From: Acheta domesticus
Lineage: Eukaryota; Arthropoda; Insecta; Orthoptera; Gryllidae
DNA length: 64,000 nucleotides
Assembly: GCA_031308135.1 (NCBI GenBank)
Contig: JAHLJT010000631.1
Coordinates: forward strand, 228,804,636 to 228,868,635
Direction: 5' to 3'
The translations under genes were made by a program, and so were the position numbers. Below the pieces are notes generated by a model, which saw nothing but the letters and a program-made list of their open reading frames with translations, had not been told where the DNA came from and made no database searches. Positions 20,713 to 32,497 of the stretch are shown here, piece after piece (the stretch's first letter is position 1; every line of letters begins with the position of its first letter).

Positions 20713-21484
20713 CACATTTTATTTCCTTCATCAGCGTTATCTGGGAAATGAGCTTGGCAGCCACCGGAGCTCAAAGTATCACATTCTGCAAAAATATCAG
20801 AGTAGAAATGTCAATGCACATTAATAGAATAATACAATCGTAAAACAGTTCAATTCAGTTGCGTGAAATTGGAAGGAAGGGTTTTTGGCAACATGAACAG
20901 AAAGTCCATTCTGCATCTGTGCAACTCTCATTATAATGACCTCACTGAAGAGCAGCAGCTTCAGGAAATCATCAGCAAAGAAAACCTCGAACATAATGAA
21001 GTAACAGAAGCGAACTGCTTCTTGGACCAATTTCAATGTTAAAGCTGTTACTGGCGTTCTAAAACTTCAAGAAGCTCTGTTGGACAGGGCATTCGAATGT
21101 AATACGAACATGGAAATAACTTCGAAATTTAAGAGAGAAATAGAAGCAGCGACTTTTCCATATTTGGATATCTGAACAAAGAGGAGGGTGATGAACGGAA
21201 AAAAATAAACAAATCCTGTATTCAATCACTTTCAATTTTAAAATAAGTTTCAATTTTTTTTAAATTTATTCTCTTTGGGATATAATTGTAAATTGCTTTA
21301 GTAGCACTTATTCAGTTCTTCTGCACTTGTTTTTTAGAAGTTTTTCTTTGTTTTTTAAATAGCTTTTCGATATCCAGGAACCTAACCCACCTTTCTTCAT
21401 TAAAATATAGACTCAACATTCGCGGATTTGACATTCGCGAGGTTTTTTGGAAACCTACCTCTCGCGAATGTTGAGGGATTACTG
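20713..21484 (+). mobile_element. Tigger/pogo DNA transposon, 3' part
   Basis: The right end is CCTCTCGCGAATGTTGAGGGATTACTG followed by TA. Its complement begins CAGTAATCCCTCAACATT, and an internal ATTCGCGG/ATTCGCGAGG repeat is typical of Tigger termini. Upstream, the plus-strand frame from about 20893 reads ILHLCNSHYNDLTEEQQLQE, like the LTxEELxE segment near the C-terminus of pogo/Tigger transposases, which ends soon after. The 5' end and DDE domain are missing; the left edge abuts the tail of the dispersed repeat. Confidence 0.65.
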
Positions 21485-22180
21485 TATTATATTTGTGAGG
21501 TCAGGTGTTTTAAATAATGTCAAGTAAAGTTTTCGAAAACTCAACCGTTTTCTGTGAAAACTGTCTCAAAATTCCGCATTTTCAGAAACGCTCAAATGCC
21601 ATTTTCTCAAAAATGGCTCCAAATTTTTTCTTCACACTTTTCGAACGAATAGTGCTAATTGCACTCATTAATATGACGTAAAGTTCGTTGTGGGATATTT
21701 TTTCGTTTTTTCAAAAATTACAGAAATACAATTTTTTGAAAGATCTGTTACACCGTTAATATGCACAATTCCATCAATTTGTAACACGATTGTGTTTGTG
21801 AGTTGATGTACTTTAAATGTCTTTAAATAATGCTTTTTGAAAACTCAAAATTTTATTTGAAAAAGAGCTTCAAATTGCGAATTTACAGTAGCCCTTAAAC
21901 GCAATTTTCATAAAAACGCCTCCAAATTTTTCTCAGAGAATTGTCATTTAGGACGAGATTACTGTTCTTTAATATTCTTAAAATAATATTTCCATTCTAC
22001 AATTAAGAGACCGAAAAATTAATAAAATGTCAAAAAAATGTACTCTGGGCTGCGATAGATGGCAGCTGGCAACAGAATGTAGCAAGTCCGAATAACTAGC
22101 CGAGACCAAAGGAAATAGAAAACTACGAGTACTCGTACTCGTAAAGTCTGTTCCATTCTGTAGCACCACTAGTTTTGTAG
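21485..22180 (+). repeat. Dispersed repeat, two monomers plus tail
   Basis: Same order as 19980-20712, ending CTGTAGCACCACTAG at about 22172. Confidence 0.85.
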
Positions 22181-22439
22181 TTTAGCCGAAAAAAATTCGA
22201 AACAACAGTGAAAATCGCCAATAGTGAAAATCGCACCCATGCCACCATTATAAGTGTATTTTACTCCATTCTTTAATTATTTTTAATGGGGCTATTTTTG
22301 AGGAAATTTTGAAAATGTGCGTCCTTTGTGTAAAGTACTCCCGGAAATTAATGTATGTTTTTCAAAATCGCAGAGCTTCGACTCAGGCTAGATAGACAAG
22401 GGTTTTGCAGTTTGGAAAATATAGTACACGTAGTTTAGG

Positions 22440-22680
22440 CGCCACTGATGTTCACATACACCAGACAGACGGACGTTTTCGCATCAATCGATTTTTCGGA
22501 ATCAAGGACCCACAACACAGGGATTCATGCTATACCATCTGTTAGACGATTATTTTTTTAAATTTCGCAATTGGATTTATCCACTTTTTCGTTATCATAG
22601 CAAAAAGAGTTTTTTGCCGAAAATGCCCATTTTTTCGCGCAGCAATTCACTAATTTTCTCTCTACTGTGTAAGTGGGAGC
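22440..22680 (+). repeat. Head-repeat copy
   Basis: CAGACGGACGTTTTCGC, GGAATCAAGGACCCACAA, TTTCGCAATTGGATTTATCC, TTTTTGCCGAAAATGCCCA: the left-arm order of 12018-12230. Confidence 0.8.
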
Positions 22681-23189
22681 GAGAAAGTAATAAATCGCCG
22701 TTTTATGAGAAAATCTTGTATTTAATATTTTTTAATATTGTCCTAGTTTCACTCAAAAAATCACCAACACTACTAATATTTGCAAATAGATGTACATAAC
22801 ATTAATAAAAGAATTAACTGTGGAGATAGTACACGAGTTTCACCAAGTTTCAGCTCAAAAGATTCTAATTTGACAGCCTTATGCCTGCCAAATACTTCCC
22901 GATTTTCGGGTACAAAATTGTGTGCGTCTACTCTCCACCTGCACCAATCTTAACCATCCTTGGAATAGCAGTAAAAGTACTTAATCCTGTCGTATCTCAC
23001 AAGTAAGTAGAACGTGAAACAGACATTACGACCGAAAATTCGAGATCGTATTGTTGAGGGGATTCCAATATTTTTTGCCCCTATTCTCAGTATACTATTA
23101 CCTAATTACTCGGAGAAGTAATTCCGGATATTTATTCTCACCATCGTCTATTAAGCAGCCACGCCTGCTGCGCACGCTTCGACCGTCTC
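22681..23189. other. No gene recognised
   Basis: 22690-22800 resembles 35590-35720 (GAGAAAATCTTG(T), TTTTTAATATT, AATTAACT/AATTAATTATGG), a further weak copy of dispersed repeat. Otherwise nothing. Confidence 0.4.
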
Positions 23190-23330
23190 GCCCACACGCC
23201 CAGGTCCATCAAGCTGGCCCGCCCACCATAGCAGAATCAAATCAAAAAACTACCAGAATTTTTAACTATTTTATTACTAATTTATTACCGCAAAACTAAT
23301 TTGTTACCACTCATCTTCACCCAAAATAAT
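23190..23330 (-). repeat. Inverted monomer of the 140-bp tandem unit
   Basis: Reverse complement of the units at 23560-23965: CAAGCTGGCCCGCCCACCAT, TTTAACTATTTTATTACTAA, ACTCATCTTCACCC. Confidence 0.9.
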
Positions 23331-23559
23331 TTTAGTTATACCAAAACCATTGGCGAAGTATCTACGAGTATAATTCCATTTGCAAAGCTTCGGTAATACC
23401 TGCCCCAGGCAAAAATAGCCAAGACCCGTCGGGTATTTAACCCTCGGGCAGGCTTTGGAAAAACCAGCAAGACTGTTAGAGCCGGACGCTATAAGGGAGA
23501 GGGCGGGCTCACCGCCCTCATGACTAATAAATTAGTAACCAAATAGTTAAAAATTATAT

Positions 23560-23965
23560 TTTGGGGTGCAGATGAATGGTAAAAAAATAGTTATGCGGTA
23601 ATAATTTAGTAATAAAATAGTTAAAAATTATTATTAGTTTGGTTTGATTCTGCTATGGTGGGCGGGCCAGCTTGATATGGAGCTAGCCCGCCACCCCCTG
23701 TTTTGGGGTGAAGATGAGTGGTAAAAAAATTAGTTTTGCGGTAATAAATTAGTAATAAAATAGTTAAAAATTATGGCACTAGTTTGGTTTGATTCTGCTA
23801 TGGTGGGCGGGCCAGCTTGATATCAATCTGGCCCGCCACCCGTTTTTTGGGTGAAGATGAGTGGTAAAAAATCGGGTTTGCGGTAATAAATTAGTAATAA
23901 AATAGTTAAAAATTCTGGTACTAGTTTGGTTTGATTCTGCTATAGTGGGCGGGCCAGCTTGATGG
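23560..23965 (+). repeat. Three tandem copies of a ~140-bp unit
   Basis: Unit starts at about 23563, 23702 and 23843. Each has TTTTGGGGTGAAGATGAGTG, GCGGTAATAAATTAGTAATA, AAATAGTTAAAAATT, GTTTGGTTTGATTCTGCTAT and GGTGGGCGGGCCAGCTTGAT. The GC-rich end of each unit forms a hairpin (GCGGGCCAG...CTGGCCCGC). Satellite-like. Not CRISPR: the units are long, contiguous and have no unique spacers. Confidence 0.92.
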
Positions 23966-24059
23966 ACCTCACACGCCCTATCTGGCACGCTACGGACGTC
24001 CTGATGATACCTCTCGCCCCGCCCAGCCAGGTCCTTCCTCTATAAGAATTCCTCTCGTT

Positions 24060-24440
24060 CATCACGCTTGCTCCCCATCCTCCGCAAGCCCTCTTTGGCC
24101 TGCAATGGCCTTCAACTCCCGCCCTTCCCATCTAGCCTTTTCCGCTCTATATGCTCCTCTCGCTCATAAGCCTACGTCCTCCTCCCCCGCACGCCCGATC
24201 GGGCTACCATGGCTGTTCTGCCTACACCTCCTATCCCTCCCATCCCTTTTCCGCTCTATATGCTCTTCTTGCTCCTCAGACTACGACCTCCTCCCCCGCA
24301 CGCCCTATCGGGCTACCATGGCTGTCCTGCCGATACCTCCTGCCCCTCCCATCCCGCCTTTTCCGCTCTATATGCTCATCTCGCTCATAATCCTACGTCC
24401 TCCCCCCCCGCACTCCCAATCTGTCACACCATGGACGATC
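24060..24440 (+). repeat. Pyrimidine-rich ~111-bp tandem repeat, three copies
   Basis: TTTTCCGCTCTATATGCTC recurs at about 24137, 24247 and 24359. Each is followed by CCTCCTCCCCCGCACGCCC-like sequence and ATCGGGCTACCATGGCTGT. Long open frames here are Pro/Ser/Leu-rich by-products of the composition. Confidence 0.85.
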
Positions 24441-24860
24441 TGGTGACCTGCCCAGCTAGTCCCTTCCGCTCTGTTTCTCCCGCTCATCAAGGTTTGTTCA
24501 TGTCTTCCACACGCCTTCTTCGGACTGCCTTCAAATCCTGTCCCGCCTATCCAGTCTCCTCCGTTCCACCTGTTCTTTCCTCTTCTTCAGTCTCTCCGCA
24601 CCGCCCATTCCCGCCACTCGGGCTGTTCTTTCACCCCACTTCTGTCCGCTGCGCCGCCTCTCCCTCTTCTTTAGCATCTTCCGTTCCACTCCTTCTTTTC
24701 ACTTATGCCGCTTCGCCCAATCCTTGCCATCCTTCCGCCCCTCCCGTTCTGCCAGCTCTGCCGCTCCTTCCGGTCCTGCTGGGTTCGGCGCCGCGTCACG
24801 GGGCAACACTCAGCAACAACGAAGCGCAGGTGGATGGGGGATTGCATTAAACAGAGTGTC
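24441..24860. other. C/T-rich low-complexity tract
   Basis: Continuation of the pyrimidine-rich sequence without clear periodicity. The plus-strand frame to 24850 (213 codons from 24209) is low-complexity and overlaps the tandem repeat, so I do not call it a gene. Confidence 0.6.
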
Positions 24861-26479
24861 AAACAACATTTTGAGGTAAGAGTTTTGGATCGCAACCACA
24901 TTATTTTTCATTCGTGGGTCCCCAAAGTATTAGTGTCACGTTTGGAAACAATCACTCCGGAGGTTCTAAGGTTTTTGTGGCACATACATCATAGGCACTC
25001 ACTTTTATGTAACAGGAGAATGTAGCTGAGCAATGCGGGGGGGGGGCAGAACGCTAAAAAATTGTATTCTCAGAATCGATGGGAATATCACAGTAAAACA
25101 AAAACTAATTTGGTCCCATGAGTAATATCTATATTGTGTTTAAATTTCATATTTGTAGATGAAGTAGTTTTTTAGTTGCATAGGGACGCCGGCGGTCAGT
25201 CAATTGATCAGACGAGAAGAAAGAAAAAAAGAAATCGAATAAGTAAGTTGAAAAACTTTTTACAAGCTGAAAATTTGAACATCAGACAAACATTGCAGAT
25301 TCATCTGTATTATTACGAGGGAAAAGTAAAATCCAGAGGTTATTAACACAGGTGTGTGGAGGCGCTGCTTACAACAAAAGGGGGAGCGACTACATTTGTG
25401 GGCCCTCTTCTCCGCTGAATTTTCGTAATTTACAGACGATATACGATTTACTAGTATATGAATAAAACATAGCTACTACAATGAAAATGAAATTATAATT
25501 TGAATTTTTCAATTAATAAATACAATTGATTTAATGTGAACCTTTTACACGATTGCCACATCAATTGAAGATCATTTTCACCGAGAGTTGGTATAACAAT
25601 TCCACAAATTGTCAACTTAACAAAGGGGGAATCAAGGATTCAACATGTAGAGGAAAATATTATACCAACATTAAGCTAACGGCCATTTTTTCAAAATGTT
25701 CGGGGCGCATAGCCCATCTCTCCCCACTTCCCCCCGAGGACACGCCAGTGGTTATGAAATTCCATGCGTTTTGATCTGTAAGCGCCACCCACCGCCACGC
25801 TTTTACCGACAGAGCATTTGGGTGGGTGATTACTGCCGCCCGGATATTTATTTAAATAAATATTTCATTATTTTGTTTACACATTCGCATAATAAAAGAA
25901 AATATTTTGATCCTTTCAGTAGAGAGATATTTTTAGGTGGTAGCAAAAGGTAAGAAAGGGATATCATTATAAACTCAAAATATCGTAGTAGACTGCATAT
26001 GTATGCCTATTGGTCACGTACAATCCGCGATTCTTGTCGTTAGTCATTGTCAATACTCAAGTTATTGCGGATTTTGTGGTTGAACTGCCGACGGTGCTAC
26101 ACAAAATTTCCTGTCTCTTTATCTCTCATCTTCATTCACTGTTACAGGAAACTAAATTCTGTAATTAAAGAAAGTGAACGTGTCGGATGATGAAAAGGAA
26201 ACCACAAATACACTAATTTTAAGTGAATGAAGGTATATATTTGACTAGCGGAACCCATCAGACGTTGTTCTAACCCTTCATCTCCCTCTTTCTCTTTCCC
26301 TCTCCCTTTCTCTCTTCGTCTGTCTCGGACCATGCACGGATAAATATTACATTAGGAGATAAGAAAAATGTTGGTAATATAGAATAGTTACTGCGAGAAA
26401 TTATGGCAAATTTAGCATTAACGAACTTAGTCTATTAATGGAGAAAAATATAAAGCATAATCTAGTTCAAGGAATCAAC
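24861..26479. other. No gene recognised
   Basis: AT-rich with a GC-richer patch at 25690-25840. No recognisable protein or repeat match within the window. Confidence 0.35.
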
Positions 26480-27410
26480 GAGCGAGCTTGGAAAATTTGT
26501 AAATAGTGTAGTCAATGCGATGAATAATATAGCGCCAAGAATTTCGAATTCCAAAAGTTTGGGAAGGAAAAACGTGGTTCTCAGATGAGATTAGGGAAGC
26601 AGCAAGCAGAAGAGATGAGACATACAGGAGAGTGATAGCTCAAAATACGGAGTGTAGCTGGGTTCAGTAGAAAACCGAGAGGAATGTAGTAATACAAATA
26701 ATTAAGGAATAGAAACGAAATTATTGACTTTGATATTTAATACTGTTGAAGAGTAGATGAGGATGAACATGTTAAAAATTAATGTGAGTAAAACAAATTC
26801 ATGATCTTGAGATGTATAAGGAAAGAATTAAAGGAAAATATTATGTTGAAGTACCTTGTCGGAACGGAAATAGAGCGTGTAGAAGTAATAAAATAGTTAT
26901 AATTATTGATGATAAACTTAGGTTTAGGAATCACTGTGAATATATGTTAAAGAAAAATTTATTTTTTAAATATGATAGGAAATTGCATATCGGTATACAC
27001 AAGTCGATAGTAGCACCCCACTTCGAGTATTGCGCTACATTGCTAATTGATATGGGAAAGGTTGCAAGGAGAACAAAATCGGGCTATGCGAGTAATATTG
27101 CAATGTAATAGACATATTGTGCTAAAATAGAACATATGTTCCAAGAATTGCAATGCATGCCTATAAAACAGAGGCTACACTATAATGTATGTATATATTT
27201 AAGGTCTTGCATGGTCTGGCACCAAATAACTTGAGAGATAGATTGGAAATAATTAGAAGTGAAGGTGGGAGACAAACTAGACAAGAATGAACTATTGCAA
27301 TAAAATTCTGTAGAACTAGGAGTGAGCAGAAATCATGTACTATGAATGTGTAAAATTATATAATGCATTGTCAGATAAAATAAAAAACTCTGAAAGAACT
27401 GTTAAGGGGG
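26480..27410 (+). pseudogene. Jockey/CR1-like LINE fragment
   Basis: Decayed frames give NSVNAMNNIAPRI, LRCIRKELKENIM, then VEVIKYLGIIIDDKLRF, HCEYMLKK, SIVAPHFEYCATLLIDMGK and, later, RDRLEIIRSEGGRQTRQE and YNALSDKIKNSER. This is the order after the RT catalytic box to the C-terminus in Jockey/CR1-group ORF2 proteins (YLGxxID, the PHFEYC segment, NxLP-type end). The RT core is deleted: the endonuclease-end piece (before about 26720) joins directly to the thumb/C-terminal part. Many frameshifts. Confidence 0.75.
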
Positions 27411-27439
27411 AAGAACGGGCTCCAGCCTTAAAAGTTTAG

Positions 27440-27700
27440 TTTTTAATGCTCTACAACGTTTCGTTTAGCAGATATTTAACGATATAGTTTCAAAATTGCT
27501 GCCGAGTGTAGCGGATTGCATTTGACATGAATATTTAGTTTTGTTCTACAGCGCATCTAGTAGATTTACAACAAAATTAACATCACATAAACCTTCTGGG
27601 TGAAAAAACACCTAATGTGCCAACTTTCATGGAGATCGGTCACACGGTGTCGGAGTTAACCTCTTATATATACAACATCCATTTTTATGGAGGTATATAT
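27440..27700 (-). repeat. Dispersed repeat B, inverted copy
   Basis: In reverse complement, matches 31220-31610 and 32745-33115 (CATGTCAAATGCAA, CGGCAGCAATTTT versus GGCAGAATTTT, then the AACTC-TAAACGA region). Function unknown. Confidence 0.6.
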
Positions 27701-29110
27701 TTTGTTCTAATTTACATACAAAATAACCAACTTTTTTAATTATTATAAATGTTTATATTTAACACTGTGACATACCAAAATATGTAATATTTTGTTAATA
27801 ATATTGGCTGTAAATGGGTTGGACAAAAGGGTATCCAAATGGCGATATACAGCCTTAGCAACGCCGGCGCAGTGGTTGGTAAGGTCAACAAACTGCATTC
27901 AGGCCTTGAAGAGGTAGGGGCGCTGGCTAGATAGACAGATAAAATAATGTGTGATTGGTCTGAAAAGGAGTGACTGTCGAAGGCGTGGCTACTTGGTTTG
28001 ATAAGAGATGAATGGATTGGCTAAGGGAGAATAGACTGTCAAATTTTGTAGTTTTGCTTTAAAAAAGAGGAACGAAGGACGGATACCGAAGCGTTGAGGG
28101 CGAAAGAACAGGGAGAACTGGACATTCTGATAGTGGTTGTCTAGTAGTAAAGATCGCTCGCGAGATCAACATTAGTGAAGTAGGACTTGTAAGCTTCGAG
28201 TGAGACTCAATAGTTTTTCGGACTCTGGAAGTTGATGTGCAACGGGGACTTCGATTAGGACATTGAAAGTTTTATATATATTGCGGTTTGGGACTTTAAT
28301 ACTTTACCACTAGTTGGGGAAGACTAGGAACTCCGGATGCGGCGGCAGCGTCGCAAGATTAGAAGAGAGAAGCGGAACTTGGGATCGCCTACATTCAAGT
28401 GAGAAGAGACTGCGGGGCGTCGGCGACCCAGACGGTAAATAAGACTGCAGTACAAAAGCTATATATTTTAAAACGAGGTCATGACCTAAGAACAAGACAA
28501 TTGTTAATATTGTTAAATAAATTGTTGAATTTTTTTTCTTTTGGAAATGAAAAGATTTTCATTTAGTCAATCAAAATTGTTAAATAGTTAGAAATAATTA
28601 TTCCCTTTCAGATTCCTCGCCATACTGTACAGTTGGCAGATCAAGTAATCGGCTATCTAGGCGATAGCGATTATCCATAACGGGACCCATTGACCCAGCT
28701 AGCCGGACATTTATACATTTGTTGAAATTAGCTTTGGAAGCATTGATCATTTTTAATTAACGTAACCTGTTCCTGGCGCCCAAAATTTTAATATAAATTC
28801 GGAACGGGTCACGATTATAACCATCTTAGATGAATGATGCCAACGATCTCGTAAGAGTCTTTGACGAGACGGTGTTGGTACATTTCAACACTAAATTAAT
28901 ACAATTTTATCGTTACATAATGTATTTTTACTTTTCATAAATAGGGGATTCATTACGTAAGTATTTAAGGTAGTTAAAGTTCTCATTACTGGTACTTTAA
29001 CCTAGGGGATAGGGTATCCAAAATAGTGTTTATTATGTTATTTATAATAATTTTAATTTTATAAATATTTTAATATTAATTTTATTAAAATTGCTTTACG
29101 TACTTTACAG
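27701..29110. other. No gene assigned; one LTR/PBS-like motif
   Basis: TGGCGCCCAAAATTTTAAT at about 28771 resembles a tRNA-Lys-type primer binding site of an LTR element, but I find no second LTR and no TG...CA boundaries. The rest is unassigned. Confidence 0.3.
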
Positions 29111-29720
29111 ATGTCCCTAAAACCACTGAAATTTCGAAAATTGGAAACGATTGAAATTTTTTCAATCCTGTCCTTCATCAACATTATTGAAGTTATACTT
29201 CCTTTCTTAATAAAGTTAGTTGTTCAAAATTAGGTGTTTAAATAACGTAATAGCCAGGACTTTTTGAAATATAAGTAATTTTCGAGCAATTTTGAAAGAA
29301 ATCGTGATATTTTTGTAACAGTATTTTATAATATGTTTTTAAAACGGCTCCAAATATCTTTATTTTTTTCTCGAAGAGAAAACTTAGTAACTTAGAAGAT
29401 AAACTTAATAACATGACAAAATACAGGTCAGATTTCCTTTAAAAATTTTTAAAGTTTCGAAAATTGCAAAAGTTAAACATTTTTGGACACCCTTCCACAT
29501 TTGCATTAATAAAGACAGATTTCTTTCTTAATTAGATCATTTCCAAAATATCAGATCTTTAAACAAAATCACAAACGTTTTTTCTGGAAATATTATTTTC
29601 GCGTTTTTGTTATATTGTGACAGAAATTTGTCTTCGACCTGTGAAACCAATATTGAAGCTAGAGATACTTTTCTTAATGCTATAGTTTTCTCAATGTTTC
29701 TTGTTTAAATAATTGCATGT
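29111..29720 (+). repeat. Decayed dispersed-repeat monomers
   Basis: Repeats of TTTCGAAAATTG(G/C)AAA, then ATTAATAAAGACAGATTTC-like and GTTTAAATAA, comparable with 61670-62060 and 12640-12760. Strongly diverged. Confidence 0.5.
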
Positions 29721-30158
29721 ATATTCTTTTAAATACGCGTTTTCGAGATTCTTTAATAAACTTTCTGAGGAATTAGAACCAACAGAACGTCGTGAATATA
29801 TTTCATCCACCTGAAGACTTCGCTACTGGTAAAGCTCTCACATGAGGACATGTGTAATTGTAAAAATTAATATATCTTAAATTCTTAGTGCCACTAAGGT
29901 AAATGTAGAGTAACTTACAACACTTTGCAACTGTTTGTTTGAATCTAGAAATGTCCTCTTTTCCGAAGACTGTCATCTGGTAACCCTAACAAATACAATA
30001 CTTTCTCTTTTTATGAAGTCAGGGCGAGAAAGCAAATAATTACTTTCGCTTTTAATTTCTACTTTTTAAACTAACCTGCCTAAGACTGAATGCAAACAAT
30101 ATTGAAGGTACAGCTAATTAGGAATAAAACTACGATAAAACCTTCCATACAAACCCAC

Positions 30159-30263
30159 CTCTCAATTAAGGTGTGACCATCTTGTGTCAAATATCGACAT
30201 CCACATATTGAAGTTCCCTCCGTGAAATTCTTTGAAATTGCTAAAAGTTTCTTGCGGATCATT
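30159..30263 (-). CDS. ppk: Pickpocket-like N-terminal exon, variant B
   Basis: Encodes MIRKKLLAIS and TSICGCRYLTQDGHTLIER, aligning without gaps to variant A at 18728-18849 (17 of 35 residues identical). It has the same terminal AG phase and a GTGGGT donor in place of GTAAGT. I found no TM1-type exon between this and 18849, so it is either an alternative first exon of the same gene spliced to 1004-1207 (about 29 kb intron), or the remnant of a tandem paralogue. The upstream limit is set at the conserved Met; a stop lies two codons upstream in frame. Confidence 0.6.
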
Positions 30264-31199
30264 TCTCCTTATAGTTAAGAAAAGCTTGAAATATTTCCCT
30301 TTTTCTCAAATCTTCAACCTTTTGTTGCCCAGAAACTGATTTTAATGTAGACTGCTACGCTAGTAATCAGCTTCAAGCAAGGTATCCTCGCGAGAATCGG
30401 AGCTTAACGTTGAACTAAATGACATAAACATCTTGATGAAGAGGTTCCATGAAGTAATATATCCTCATGGATTTATCTCAGATATCAAACGTTTGGATTC
30501 AACAACACACATAGTACGCAAGCACGCAATTTAATACTCAAAAATAACTCTATCTTCCCCAAATAAATAACTTCCACTTTCCAGTGCATAAATAAAAGTG
30601 CAGATAAATAAGAGGAAAGCTATTATATCAAACTATCCACTTGAATATTTAGAACCATCTGATATCCCTGAAAAACGTAGCCATAATGAACGCTTATCTC
30701 TTCCCAATGAAATTTCCGTCAATGGGGCAAAATGCGTTTGCCGATAATGACCATGATAATTAACATCTAAAAGTGTTGCCTTCAACATCTTAGATCATTG
30801 GCACCTGAGTCAAATTAGCACGTGAGCCATTCTACGTCAAATCACACGAAAATTGACACGAACTTTTTTTAAATGAACGATTTTTTTCTTAAATCTGAAC
30901 ATCAAAAAAGAGACACACGATTTCTTCTATTTGCCTGAAAATTGATTATTTGTGTGGTTAAGCCTATATTAAATTTTGGAATGTACTAGTACTTTACAAA
31001 ATAAGATCAATTGTTGCTCCGAATGTACTAAGTATAAAAATTTATTTTTTGTTTCATTTAATACTTTGACATGTGTATTTTACTTCTCTGTAAATAAATT
31101 GTTCAAAAAATATTTTTCATTTTAAAAATGTATTTTTTCAAAAAAGTAAAATTTTTATATAAACTCGATGAGATAAATATTTGAAAAAAATACAGGAGT
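30264..31199. other. No gene recognised
   Basis: AT-rich, upstream of the ppk N-terminal exon B on the minus strand, so it could hold promoter or 5' UTR; nothing specific is visible. Confidence 0.35.
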
Positions 31200-31610
31200 G
31201 TTCCTTGTTCAATCGTCTCCTGTATTATTTCAGTAGTATACCTTTCCGTTGCGGCTCTCACACGCAAACAATCGTTATGAATGAAGTCTCTAAAGAAAGA
31301 TAATTTCACGGAGATGTGACGAATTGCACTTTGACGTTGAAAATGTGAAGGATTTGTTGAAAAAAACGCATATAAATATTCGTTTCAAATGCAACCCGCA
31401 ACACATGACCGTGTTGCCAAAACCTATATAGTTAAATAACTCCTAAACGATGCGTTCTAGGGCTTTAAAATTTACAATTTTGAGGCCATCGGCCTCAAAG
31501 AATTGTTCCCCGCATTGAAATCTACAAAATGAGGTATTACTAGGCATTTTATTACATTTTTTTGATCCGGCGCTAACCGAAATTACCAATACCACCTCTA
31601 TTTATCATAA
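31200..31610 (+). repeat. Dispersed repeat B, copy 1
   Basis: Collinear with 32745-33115: ATTTCAGTAGTATA, TTGCGGCTC, ATGAAGTCTCTAAAGAAAGA, TTTCACGGAGA, GAAGGATTTGTT, AAAAAACGCAT, CATTTTATTACATTTT, CCGGCGCT. Confidence 0.85.
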
Positions 31611-32049
31611 GCCTTGGCGCAGGAGGCCGTGAACTAAGTCAAACTATAATCGACAGAGAAAGCTTTTATATATTTTGATGTTCTTCGTCGAAAAGAAGAA
31701 AGAAACAATATTGGCAAAGAATAGACGATTCTGAACGGTGAAGAGTGAAGATTATCTTTTTAGGTTTGGTAACAAAAACAATATAACGATTCCTGTCCGG
31801 TGAACAATAATATCCCTGCGCACCAAATGGAAGTGAAATGGATCATGCCAAGGCAAGCGATTTCCCGCTCTCGTATGATAGTGAAGAAGTAGGTGCACAG
31901 TAATCGCGAGATTAACCGGTTAGGTATGTGTTTCACCTGTGCCAGTATTTTCGCTATCAGCAGTGATTCGGTCAAATTTTCAAGTCAGCGTGTTCAGTCA
32001 TAATATTGCATTTGCAAGAAAATTTGCAGAAAACAAGTTGAACCGTTTG

Positions 32050-32409
32050 CACGAAAACTATGAGGACTTTTCTCTTGGTACATTCAGTAATGCTATTTTA
32101 AGCATGTTAGTAAAAGATATAATGTTACGTACAAGCAAGTTTAATTTATTATTAAATAGATTGATTTTTAATCATTGTTTTAATCATTGAAGAACAGTGT
32201 TACAGATACAGTACTGATTTGTCTGCTTTCTGCAGCACGAAAACTATTAGGACTTTCCTCTTGGTACATTCAGTGATGCTATTTTAAGCACGTGAGTAAA
32301 AGATCTAAATGTTATGTACAAGTAAGTTAAATGTATTATTAGTAGATTGATTTATTAATCATTGAAGAACAGTGTTACAGGTACAGTACTGATTTGTTTG
32401 CTTTCTGCA
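32050..32409 (+). repeat. Tandem duplication of ~180 bp
   Basis: GCACGAAAACTAT(G/T)AGGACTT at 32050 and 32235, each followed by CTTGGTACATTCAGT, GCTATTTTAAGCA, AAGAACAGTGTTACAG and GTACTGATTTGT. The second unit carries small deletions. Confidence 0.9.
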
Positions 32410-32497
32410 GTATTTTGTTTCCTATTTCCCCTCACACATACAATGTTTTAATAAAATCGTGATACGTTATCTCTCCACAACTACGAACAGTTAAAAA

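Noticed and set aside
23560..23965. Possible CRISPR-like repeat array
   Set aside because: Units are about 140 bp and contiguous with no unique spacers, and the setting is clearly eukaryotic.
24209..24850. 213-codon plus-strand open frame
   Set aside because: Pro/Ser/Leu-rich low-complexity translation of a pyrimidine-rich tandem repeat. No splice, domain or conservation signal.
28760..28800. LTR element edge with TGGCGCCC primer binding site
   Set aside because: Only a single short motif. No second LTR, no polypurine tract and no gag/pol nearby on the expected side.
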